Source: Nomia melanderi
Lineage: Eukaryota > Arthropoda > Insecta > Hymenoptera > Halictidae
Direction of reading: 5' to 3'
Length of the DNA: 64,000 nt
Assembly: GCF_051020985.1 (NCBI RefSeq)
Contig: NC_135001.1
Span: forward strand, 11,897,896 to 11,961,895
Part shown: positions 12,309 through 22,877 of the stretch, one piece after another
How positions within the stretch are numbered: position 1 is the stretch's first letter
Layout: every line of letters starts with the position of its first letter
Position numbers and translations under genes: made by a program
The notes under the pieces: generated by a model
Told to the model about the DNA's origin: nothing
Seen by the model: only the letters and a program-made list of their open reading frames with translations
Database searches by the model: none

Positions 12309-12605
12309 CCGCGGGCACCTAAGTACACACCTATATATAGAGCGTTGTGTATAAGAACAACGATTGTATTATTTACGTATTATTTTATAGATTGTATTAT
12401 TGTTCACGAGGTTTTATACCTGAGTACCTATATAGGTACTTACACAGCTCGGACAACTCTTAGAGCAAGGGTATCTAAATCAGTGCCCGTGGACACTCTA
12501 TATACGTATGTATATAATCCGTGTTCTTCTTGCCTGAACAATTTTCGCGCGCTTTTGGTAGCCTTGTCGTACTTTTCAGTTGGTCTTTGTTATTAATTAT
12601 TGGAT

Positions 12606-15280
12606 ATGGATATCATGACATGTAAGTAAATTTTGTAAGAAATAAAGATACAATGAACTGTGAAATGTGCTAATAACAATGTCCTTAACGAATAAAAGCA
12701 CAGGACACGAATATAAAAAATATTTACGTTGTTTTAGCACGGCTTAATATATCGGATTGGACGCCTGAATACTTTCTTGCTAACAAGTCAACATGTAACG
12801 TCAATTTAGAAAATCCTGAAATTGTGAAGCAAATTCCTTGCCTTAACTATGTACCGCTACATTATTTTACTGACCGTCAGTTGGTCAGATTTCAAGGAAT
12901 GGTTCAGGATATGTACAATCCTGAATATTATTTCCAGCAGTACGAAGTTAAGAACACTCTGTCCAAAGCACAAGAAATTAGATCTGGAATGTATGCAGAC
13001 TCCGCTCGATGCTTGGTACTTATACAAATAGTTTCTTATAGCCCTTTGGTACACAGCAATCGATCCTTGTCCAAATTCTATGGACATTTTGGATTAATGT
13101 CAGGGCTTATAAAAAAATGTGGATGGTAGTTTCAGGTGTGAGATACTAGAAGAACAGTTTATCTCATGTATAAAACTGCCAACATTGTCTTATTTTTGAT
13201 GTGCATGTTTTGTAATTATCTCATCCTTTTTATATTCTTACTTTGATTAAAGTTTCATTTCATTTATGTTTCTATTAGCCACATGAAGAGATCTTGGTGG
13301 AGTCTGAAAAAAATTGTAGTGCCGAAAGACATACTTGTGTTGTTATATCAACACCTGGTTTAAACGAGTGGGCAAAAGAAAGGTATGAAAAATCCTCTTG
13401 TTTAAATTTAAATGCAGTCACAAATTGCAAAAGGAATTTAGAAGAAAGTACAGAGGAAGCCATGGATTGTTCCGAACCAGTTCGTAAAAAAGATAGAATT
13501 TTATTAAATACAGAAAGCACAGAAAACAATGTTAAGGAACATAATGAAGATAGACAGAATATATTTTCAAAGGAGTATTTATTAAACTTCCCAATTCCGA
13601 TAGATGATGGTAGAACATGTATCATCAAGGTTGGGATAAATTCTTTAAAGTTATTTATCAAACTTTTTGTACATTTGTTAGAGGAATTTTTCTAATATAT
13701 TTTTTTTTGTACATGTTTGGTGTGGGTTCTTTGGTTCACAGATATACGACGATATGGCTTTAAAATTGAATGAAGTTATTGAAATAATAGGTTTCGTATC
13801 TTTAGATCCATTTATAAATGCTTATGATACAGACGAGACTATGACAGAAGCAGAAATGAACGTTCATCACCCTCCCACATCTTTAGTCCCTCGAATACAT
13901 GCTATCAAATTGTCTCGTTTGTCCAAGGAAATTGAAAGTGCTCCAGAAATTATTTCCAAAGCAAAATCAATAAGAAACCATCTCCACCTAGTATTAAGTA
14001 ATATTCTATTTGGGGATCGCCTAGCTGCTGATTATTTGATCTGTCATTTACTTTCGTCGATGTAGGTATTTATTTATGGATAGAGAATGAAAAAAACCGA
14101 ACGATATTAGCAAAGTATCATTTCTTTTTAGTTACATGAGAAGGGATTACTTCTGTCTTGGCACTTATCCAATAAATATAACACATTTTCCTGCTAATGA
14201 AAACAAAACATTTGTGGAAGATTTGTATAAATTTTTAACAATGTTTGTGGAAAAAAGTCATTTGTTGGAGATAACTTTGGAAAATTTGAATGATTTAACT
14301 TTATCGCCAAAGTAAGTATTTGCGTAGATATGTAAAAATCGTTAGAACGTCGTTCAAATGGTGAAATATTAATAAATAACGCGACTCAACGCTCTATATA
14401 TTTCGGATATGTCTAAACATTGTTTTGTTTATAGAAAAGACTACGATTCTAATAGATTGACCAGCGGAGTGCTTCAACTTAGCGACAATACTCATCTCGT
14501 AATAGATGAAACGAGATTAACTCCTGGTCAAGTTTCGCAGGCCGGTCGAGAAAATTACAATACAATCTGTGACTTGATTAATTTCCAAAAAGTAACGTAC
14601 AACTTTAAATTTTATAAGATGGAATACGAAACGGATATTCCGGTCTTAATTTTGTCGGAAGCCAAATCATTTATTCCCGTGCGTAAGAAATTTAAACGAG
14701 CTATTTCAATAGTTATTGCATTACCAATGATACCAAATTTATAAAACAACAGATTTAAGTAACGTGCACGCTTGCTTTAGTGCCAAAATCAAGTGGTGTT
14801 AAAGATAGACGCGGAATCGAAGAACGTTTATCCACATGTAATAGAAGTTGCAGAGCAATATCTAAAAGATGAAAATCGATTGAAAGATATACGTCAGTAC
14901 TTGAAAGTTGTGAAGGACGTAAAGTTCCAGTTTAACGATGATATTGTGAAGGTAACATTACAGGCATTATTTATAATAATATTTATTTATCTGTCTCCTT
15001 TTTGTTTCGTTTTGTTACTTGTGCTTCTACAAAATAGTTGGGCATTCGTTCTACTGTTTCGTTGTTTTCTTTATTTCTCAAGGAGGTGCAGAACGATTTT
15101 GTGCAACTGAGACAAATTCATAAAAACGTGAATGTCGATCATTTACACTCGTTAATGATATTGGCCAGATTGTTATCTTTATCGTACGGATCAAATACTT
15201 TAACCACGGAGTATTGGAAGATGGCTGTTCAAATGGAAATGGAACGATTGGATAGATTACCGAAAAAGAAGGAGGCGTAA
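12606..15280 (+). CDS. MCMBP: MCM complex-binding protein (MCMBP)
   Basis: Eight exons: 12606-12621, 12738-13015, 13279-13629, 13742-14061, 14132-14311, 14435-14678, 14781-14951 and 15083-15280. They total 1758 nt (585 aa); the human protein is 642. Recognisable family blocks are LNYVPLHYFTDRQLVRFQG, MVQDMYNPEYYFQQYE, HPPTSLVPRIHAIK, LFGDRLAADYLICHLLSS joined across a junction to IYMRRDYFCLGTYPINI, KDYDSNRLTSGVLQLSDNT and a C-terminal LMILARLLSLSYGSNTLT. The tiny first exon is inferred from a good donor (T|GTAAGT), a stop just upstream in frame (12594-12596) and correct phase; start choice is moderately sure. The protein binds MCM2-7 in the nucleus, helps assemble new MCM complexes and unloads them from chromatin (family knowledge). 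It is head-to-head with Rpd3. Confidence 0.93.
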
Positions 15281-15776
15281 ATCCTACGAAGATTACGTGG
15301 CACGATATTAAATGTGTATTCCTTGTATTATGTTTCAATGGATCATTTATGGACTTTATGAAGTTTATCATTCTTCGCGTATATCTCTCGAAACGATTAC
15401 ACCAAATTAAAGAACACATAGCGATGTTAATCAGGTGAGGTTCGAAAATTTGCTAAATTCCGTTTCGTCTCGAAGCGGAAATAACAGATAATGGTTGCTC
15501 GTCGGATATTCTTGAAAAACATTTCCAAATTGGAAGTATTTTTAAGAAACTTTGTATTTCCCGTTTATTTCACGTATCACGGGAACGACGCTTTCGCTCT
15601 TTTCGCTTCTCGTCGCCGTGCCGTTCGTTTTTGTAACGGTCTTAACGATATTTTCTTTCGACTTATTCGTTTATACGACAACACGGTAATTAAACTGGAT
15701 GAATGGTGAATTTACATGTTTTTTTCTCGTAGGAACGGATTGTCAGTTTCTCAAAAATTTACACCCCTTACGGTCT

Positions 15777-17589
15777 TCATCCGGATCGATAAACTTGGCT
15801 GGCATCAAACACGTTGATAGATTTGGCTCTCCTCTCCTCGCGTTCTTTTCGAATTATTTCGAGTCCTTTCTTCGCGGCTTGAGTGTACCTTTTGGACAAC
15901 GCCGCCTCACCTTTTGCTCCTGGAATGTGACCGGTATAGCCAACGATCGGTGGCTTTTCCGGAGAAATTTCATAATCTGCAAGAGGGAGAAAGAGACACG
16001 TCTAGTTCGCGCAGGATAAACAAACCGATTATTCGCATTGAGACACCTACCAAATGTGACTAGATTTCGGTCACGGGTATAATCGAGTTCGTCGAGGACG
16101 GAAACGTCGACGGCGACATCGACGGCGACATTGTCCTCTCTTCTCCGTGATAAGAGGTTTCTGGAATCGCGTCTCTCGACTCGCGTCCTCGCCTCGTTTC
16201 TGCGTGTTCTCAGCTTCATTTGATTTTCACGCCATTCCCTACCGCCTTCTTCCACAGCTCTCATGAACGACAGGCCGTACCTGCTATTAAATCCAGGAAT
16301 ATATCCTATAATCGAACGATTCGAGATTTCATAATTCATAAACTCTCAGCTGGCGATAAAGTCGAGGAACATCGAACGATACATGGCTGAAACCGTTCAA
16401 ATCGTTCGAACGACACGTTTACCCGTGTATCCTAGAATATACGGGGGTGTTTTGAACAAGTGGGTCTCGTTCTTCCAATCTCGTCGAATATCATCCCTCT
16501 CACATAGAATCGATCCGTTTCGTCGCGCATCCTTTCCAGAACTCCCATCTGGCCTGTAAGGTCCCGTCTTCAGGATTTTCTTCTGGAGTAATTCCTGCAC
16601 GGGCGCAAACCACACTAATTCGGTTACCCACGTGTCCCTTCGAACGAAATTATTTCTATTCTCATTCCTCTTACCTTCATGATTTCTTCCGTGCTCGCCC
16701 CAAATCGCTTTCCGACTCGAAATTTTAGCGTAGGACAGTGTCCGGTGTAGCTAGGCGAGAGAAAAATAAAATCGACGGGAGCGTCGAGCGGTCGCGTCTC
16801 GTCTATTCGTAATTCATTGGTAACAATTTATCGGTATTTTTCGTGACACCGATTCTCCGCTCGACCAAAAGGAACGATCGCTTTCGAAAATGACGCATGC
16901 TCGTACAACTGTAAACGCGAATTACCGGTGACCCAGAAAATTGAGACGCGACACCTAAACGATTAAGATCGCGATCACGATCGAGCGGAAATTCGTTCTC
17001 GACTCGCGGGACCTATGAAGCGTTCCATGGTTTTGTTTCATCGTTCCGCTTCATCGTTCAAATGATCCTGTGAAATCGATTTCGATCGGAGTTGCGTAAC
17101 AAACGCTTTTTCGGGAGTTGACGGCTATGTAAGTACTTCGATCTCCGTTTCCAAGGAGTTCGCGTTTTAAACGAGCGCGTCGTTATCTCGAAAAGTTTCC
17201 GGTTCGAAATAGTTTGAATGGACGAGCGTGTGAAAGTATCGATCAATCGGTGTTCCGATTTCGTCTTCAATCGTCGGATAATTTCGACTTGACTTCGACT
17301 TCGACTTCGACTTCGACTTCGATTTCGATTTCAATTTCAATTTCGATCAAACATTAAGTCCATCCAGATTTAGAATTCAAGGCCGAGGCAGATCTCGCAA
17401 ACCGATTTATCCGACGATGTTAATTCGATTAGTCCTTTTAGCATGAAGCAATGAGTACACGAGAATTAGTCGCGATTGTAACGGAGCTTACCCGGGCAAA
17501 TGAGCGCCGTAACTTTGCTCGAAGAAACGTTTCCTTTGTTCTTCGTCAATTGAGTCGAAAACCATCTTGTTGACAAAATTGTCGATCAT
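15777..17589 (-). CDS. Ciliary microtubule inner protein 2 family (CIMIP2/FAM166, UPF0605)
   Basis: Five exons on the minus strand: (at least) 17589-17492, 16750-16675, 16594-16423, 16305-16051 and 15976-15777. They give 801 nt (266 aa) ending in TGA. The family signature, a Gly-Tyr-Thr-Gly motif followed by His/Ile-Pro, occurs three times: GAHLPGYTGHCPTLKFRVGK (made by exon 1-2 joining), ILGYTGYIPGFNSRYGLSF (exon 3-4 joining) and PPIVGYTGHIPGAKG. These repeats define the UPF0605/FAM166 proteins, which sit inside axonemal doublet microtubules of sperm and cilia (family knowledge). The first ATG used is MIDNFVNKMVFD. An acceptor-like AG just upstream (before VHDKAGRR) suggests one more 5' exon that I could not place. 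The gene is convergent with MCMBP and divergent from COX11. Confidence 0.85.
17279..17346. repeat. Hexamer array (GACTTC)n inside CIMIP2 intron
   Basis: Repeated GACTTC grading into GATTTC and AATTTC, lying in the roughly 740-bp intron between the first two recognised exons. Confidence 0.85.
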
Positions 17590-19217
17590 GCGTCTACCCG
17601 CTTTATCATGTACCTGCGCGCTCGATTTCACGTTTTAGAACTCTGGAAAAGTTTGCAATCTACGAATAACGCACAAGTGCGTACGGGTAACGAATACACG
17701 TCGTACCTCGAACGTACAACGATAGACGAAAGGAGAGTTGCCTAGTTTAGGAAAGTTATCTAGTTCTTTCAGTTTCTGCTTTCTTTTCCCGTTTCGCGTT
17801 TTCCCATCAAATTTCCCGCGATTCCACGACGCGACGACCAGTTTCGATCAAACGAACGATTCGATAAGAATCGCGCGAGTCTCCGTCCTTTCTCCTCTCG
17901 GAGATGTTTGACTCTCTTTCTTTCCCTCTGCAGGCAGCCACTTCATTTTTAAAGGTGACTCTTCTATCGTAACACGAGACGGATCACGACGGTTCGAACG
18001 CGTATATTTTCTGTATTTTGGATTCTCGGTTAAAAAGCGAATTGGAAAGAAGAACGCGATTCGAACCGGGCCATTAAGGCGCTGCTAAGACGGTGTTACG
18101 ATGGTCGCTACCGAAAATACGATGGTACGATGTCGTCGGGAACTATCTTCGTTCTCTGTCTTTCGTTTAGATCCCGGCCGTTTGATTTTTAATGCGCGAA
18201 TTTCGCTTGAACGGCTGCACCGTGCTCTTCGTTTGCCGGTGTATCGGTAACTAGAGCGATTCGCTCGGCGATGATTGGTCTCCCAGGAGTAGCCCGATTA
18301 CTCCGTTACCAACGAGAGAATCGATATACCTGAGGTGGAGGGGCTGTGAATGCATCGCGACTATTATTTCTAAAATCTCGCTTATCACTAGAACTACCAA
18401 GCATTTAAATCATCTTTTTAACATTTCTTTATAAATGCTAAAAGCGTGAATTTATTAAGGTTTCAATTGGTTTATATTTCAGTTTAAGTATTGCTAAATC
18501 AAATTCTTTAATCATCTTTTAAAGAAATGTCTACGCCTTTGTAATAATTGTAAAAGAAGAAATTAGGAATTGATCATTTTGACCTACCTGGTAGTTCTAG
18601 TGTTATATCCCTCTTCAGCCTTGTTCTCTCTTATTTCGAGTCCCTTTTAGCTTTCGAGCAAGTCGGTAATTTCTGGAGTTGAGTATCATTCGAGAAACGC
18701 ACAAACGAAATGTTCACTTCGCACTTCACCTTTGCCGAAGAAAAAGCAATGTAATTATTCGGTTATTGTGCATCGTGTAATAATACACGTGAAACTGGAG
18801 GTATGGTTGAATATGCAATTGCAGTTGTAAAATAACGAATAGTACCGGTAGTCGTTAACTAGTTTAAATGTACGTATGTAAGTATCACATACTTACGTGC
18901 ATCGATTAACGCGCGTAAAAATAGAAAAGCAACATGGAACGTTTCAAATTCAAATTAGTTTCAACTTTTCGATATCTCGAGAGATGGCAGCGTACTCATG
19001 CTCAATCAAGATGGACGCATCCATGGTTTTGTACGTTTGTGTGTAATTTGTATTACAACCAATGTCAGTTACCGGTAATTAACAAAATATATCGCTAAAC
19101 TGCTTCCACTCGGTACACCCTGCTTTTGAGGAATAACTTTTTAGGTAGATTGTTTAATGAATTTTTGCTGTTACTTGTTTCTAGGTTAAGTGTCGGCGGT
19201 AACGTGACGAGATCGAC
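17590..19217. other. Spacer between CIMIP2 and COX11
   Basis: No coding region is supported except a possible unplaced first exon of the CIMIP2 gene. It contains a complete 217-bp MITE copy (18386-18602). The last few hundred bases should include the COX11 promoter, but no diagnostic element is clear. Confidence 0.5.
18386..18602 (-). mobile_element. piggyBac-type MITE, copy 1 (217 bp)
   Basis: The element starts with CACTAGAACTACCA and ends with its inverted complement TGGTAGTTCTAGTG. It is flanked on both sides by TTAT, which fits a four-base target duplication derived from or mimicking TTAA. It has no coding capacity. Its reverse complement aligns end to end with 38530-38746, which has the same length. 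Small size, perfect inverted ends and TTAA-like duplication indicate a non-autonomous piggyBac-type element; the superfamily assignment is inference. Confidence 0.8.
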
Positions 19218-20048
19218 ATGTATTCGAAAGCTTATAAACAATTATTTTGCGGCTGTACCAAGCGGATAAGCGGTACACCGTTTCGAATGCTTCACCAACG
19301 ATACCATGAAGCTTTTCGCAATAAGCATCGTTCCTTGCGTTATTATTGGGGCGGTCTCGGTATAATGGTCGTCGGCTTAAGTTACGCAGCAGTACCTTTA
19401 TACAGAATTTTTTGTCAGGTAATACACTACGTTACATTACATAACATTAATACAACGAATCCAAGAAACCCTTTTGTCGATAGTCGTATAGTTACGGAGG
19501 AACGGTGTCGGTTGGTCACGATGTCGGCAGAGTGAGCACGATGGAGCCCATCAAGAACAGAGTGATTAGAGTGTCGTTTAACGCGGACACCTCAGCGCAG
19601 ATGCAATGGAACTTCAGACCGCAGCAACAGTTTATAAACGTCCGTCCCGGAGAAACGGCTTTAGCGTTCTACACAGCAAAAAATCCATTGGATACACCTG
19701 TGACCGGTGTATCAACTTATAACGTAGTGCCATACGAAGCTGGACAGTATTTTAATAAAATTCAGTGCTTCTGTTTCGAAGAGCAACAGCTGGATCCTCA
19801 TGAACAAGTAAACTCAATCATCTTTACCAAATCAATTTATTCTCAATTCTATCGCAAACACCAATGATCATTCTAACATGTTACAGGTAGACATGCCTGT
19901 GTTCTTCTATATTGACCCACAATTCGCAGAAGACCCGAAAATGGTGAATGTCAAGGAAATTACGCTATCCTATACTTTCTTCGAGGCAAAATCAGGAATA
20001 AAAATACCTCTACCAAGTTATTTCAAAAGCAAAAGTAACGAAAAGTAA
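19218..20048 (+). CDS. COX11: Cytochrome c oxidase assembly protein COX11 (copper chaperone)
   Basis: Three exons: 19218-19418, 19484-19807 and 19887-20048. They total 687 nt (228 aa). COX11 inserts copper into the Cu(B) site of COX1 from the mitochondrial inner membrane. The N-terminus is a basic presequence of about 50 residues, then one transmembrane segment (WGGLGIMVVGLSYAAVPLY). It is followed by the CtaG domain with NPLDTPVTGVSTYNVVP, the copper-binding CFCFEEQ motif and VDMPVFFYIDPQFAEDP. Exon 2 starts at the AG that gives SYSYGGT after FCQ, as family members have; a later AG breaks the frame. It is convergent with the tektin gene, with 164 bp between stops. Confidence 0.96.
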
Positions 20049-20212
20049 TTGTAATGACAAAAAGTGTGGTAAACTTGGAGCTATAATAGAATGTTATTGT
20101 TGAACAAACTGCCCGATGTTTTTTTTTTCACGAATGTGAAATGTCACTGGACCTAAATCTCTTTAGGAGTGCATTTCAATGATGTGAGATAACTGAAAAT
20201 CATCTTGTATTG

Positions 20213-22306
20213 TTAGAATTTGAAGAGAACGTTGATCGGGTAAGCTCGTCGAAGACCAGATACTTTTTCCCGATCGATGTAAATTGCATCGATTTTCAAA
20301 GCAAGATCATGTTCCAGTGTCAAGCGTGTTCTTAATAATTTTTGCTGTTGATTCTCCAACTCTTTCAGCGCCTTCTGCATTCTCTCCACTTGATGGTGGA
20401 TGTCGTCGATTTCTTTCCGAAGACTACAACAAGCATCGATACGTTAGATGTTGTCGAGGCATGTCGAGCCCAGTGTCAAACCGGAAAGTCACAGAAACGA
20501 ACCTCATATGAGCATAGTCCCGGCAAAGCTCGATCTCTGGCCGATGCATTCTAGCCTCTAATCGAGTATGCGCTACTTTAATCACATAACTTTTGTCCGC
20601 GATAGCTTTATTCATCAGTTCTAAATTCTTCTCAATCTCGAATATCTCCTGCTGCACCTGCGACAAAAACGAAAGAACGAACGGACAAATGATTCAATTG
20701 GTAAATCTACTCTGGGTTTCACAACTACGACCGTATTCGCACTTTTTGTAAATGTTGTTCAAGTTTAGTTTTAGCTTCGAGCAATTCGGAAGATCTGTAC
20801 GCCAATGCGTTGTTCGTGTTGTTCCAGGCATCCCACATTTCCTGTGCCACTTTAGTTGTGAGAACTTCTGCATTCGATCTCAACTGACTACATTTATTTC
20901 TTTTCGTTCGAGATTTCTCGACTATTCGGTTCGCTGCGTCCATCCAAGTTTCCTGCTCTGAAACACTAAAATCACTGAATCATAATTTTATTCCCCCGCG
21001 GAACAACTATTTCTTCCTCTTCGTTTCCCATGTATATTTTATACATATTCATACAAGTATTAGGAACATATTCTTCTTTACCATAGATCGTATTCGTTTT
21101 CATCGATTCTGGAATAATATTGTAATCCGTGACTATAATTATTCAATCTATGGCACATCGAATCTATTCCCAATGCATTTTCTTTGTTTTTCAGGTCCAG
21201 TTCCAACTGATTCTGGGAAGCTCTACAATCTCTAAGCTGCAACGAGAATTAGTCAAATTTCAATAGTAACAGTATTAACGATCAAATCGGATCTTCTATC
21301 AATTTTATGTTACCTGTTCTTTACATGTGTCCAGACAAGCTTCCAGTTTCTTTTTATTCCGATGCAAAGTCTCCATTTCTTTCAGCAAACATTTTTCCAG
21401 ATCGTCATGGACGAGTTCTATACCTGTATAGATACGATAATTATCCTCGTTCCGTTTTCCATCTATCTATATATGTATCTAACTTGTCGTTAGTCTAGTT
21501 CCTCTATATCACCTTTTCTAGCTTCTCTGTGGTAAAGGCATTCCTCTGCGATGTGTATCGGAGCTTCAATGTCTTTAATGGCTTTTTCTAGAACGGAACG
21601 GCAATCTTGAACTCTTTCGATTTCCTGAAGTAATCTTTCCAACTCGGATGCTACTTCGTTTCGCCAGAAATTCACATCGTTTATTCTTTCTCCGAGCCTT
21701 CTACCAGTATCGTATTGTCCGTGTTGCACCTTTTCCTCCGCCTCTCTAACACATTAATCTCTGATCAGACATCGAAGTTATATCGGAGCAAAGATCCGAG
21801 AATTTTACTGAGATCGTCTAATGTGTGTTTATAATACCTAATAACGCGTAACGCATCGTTTCGTATTCTTTCCGAAAAATGTCTACACGAATCTGCTTCA
21901 TTGTAGGATTTAACTTGTTTCTCAAACCATTCGTTGGGTGTGTATCGCGTATGAAGGGCGGTTGTCGTCGCGTGTGCAGGATTGCGATCATATCCTGTTA
22001 AAAGATTCGGGAACTTCAATGGAGTTATACCATTCCCAGCAGAGTTCTCAGACACCGTATTCGTCACTCTAGAAGCACTAGTGAAGATGCGAATATGTGG
22101 GTAATAGTTGATTCCACCGATAAAGAAAATGATCGAAGCAATAAATCGATGAAAACTTACAATGGAAGAATTTCGACATTTTCGTAGCCTACGTTTTGAC
22201 GCCAAGGTATCAAATTATGCGTATTATTATAATCTTTCGAGCAATATCTTCTTGCCGATTCGATGAAAGATGATGGAACGGTGTTTCTACTCCATGGTTG
22301 TAATTC
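20213..22306 (-). CDS. Tektin-3-like protein (5' exon missing from model)
   Basis: Eight exons on the minus strand: 22306-22161, 22077-21838, 21745-21513, 21423-21314, 21236-21082, 20965-20743, 20657-20503 and 20423-20213. They total 1473 nt, about 490 aa before the stop. Tektins are coiled-coil filament proteins inside doublet microtubules of cilia and sperm tails. The hallmark tektin motif is RPEIELCRDYA. Other family blocks are RYTPNEWF, RRLGERINDVNFWRNEV, HIAEECLYHREARKGIELVH (exon join) and DSMCHRLNNYS. The N-terminal LIPWRQN and TNTVSEN blocks parallel tektin-3 more than other tektins. The first recognised exon follows TAG|GAA, so an upstream exon with the ATG must exist; I could not place it confidently. 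Exon 20965 starts at the AG that avoids a stop at the join. Confidence 0.92.
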
Positions 22307-22877
22307 CTACGAATTGAATCAATGCGGTCAGCATTAATCTGTTAATTGAATGATTTCTTCATAAATGATCTCAATTTCAGGCGATTTATCCGACGATAAA
22401 CAAAGACACCTGTTACAGATGGTCCGACATGATTCAATGCAAAAATCTCTAGTTAAATGAATGAGAAAAATATGACAAAATTAAAAATTAATCGAAAATA
22501 AAGATAAATACGACTGACGAATATATTAGTCATCCCTGATTAACACATTCGTTTGAAGCTTTTAGATAAGTGAAAGCGTAAAGGCATTGAGATCGGAAAT
22601 AAAATAATTATTTAAATTCATACATCTCAACATAATCTAGTCTTTAAGAGCAATAAGTGTACATATTTGACGAAATCTCGAAAATAAGCATAAAAGTTTA
22701 TTTCATGCTTATTTTTATTCGAAATATTTATACATGTAAACTTTTATTTCTTCTGTCTTCTACGTTGCAATAAGATAGTAAAAATCATATTTTTTGCCAA
22801 TTAGTGTTTCAAGTTAATCCTCTATTGATCGTATGCGCAAAGAATTATCGATTATGATTATTTAGTTATAATTCAAC
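22307..22877. promoter_or_regulatory. Divergent spacer between tektin-3-like gene and NUBP1
   Basis: Only 571 bp separate the first known tektin exon from the NUBP1 start codon. It must contain the missing tektin first exon and both promoters. Base content is AT-rich; no clear core promoter motif is visible. Confidence 0.4.

Larger units (their letters stand above)
11110..12605. promoter_or_regulatory. Bidirectional promoter interval between Rpd3 and MCMBP
   Basis: About 1.5 kb separates the first codons of the divergent genes. It holds an NRF-1-type palindrome (11221-11232), a CACGTG E-box (11817-11822) and a dispersed repeat copy (12110-12308). Short open frames here have no recognisable similarity. 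Promoter function is inferred from head-to-head layout; transcription starts cannot be placed from sequence. Confidence 0.5.
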
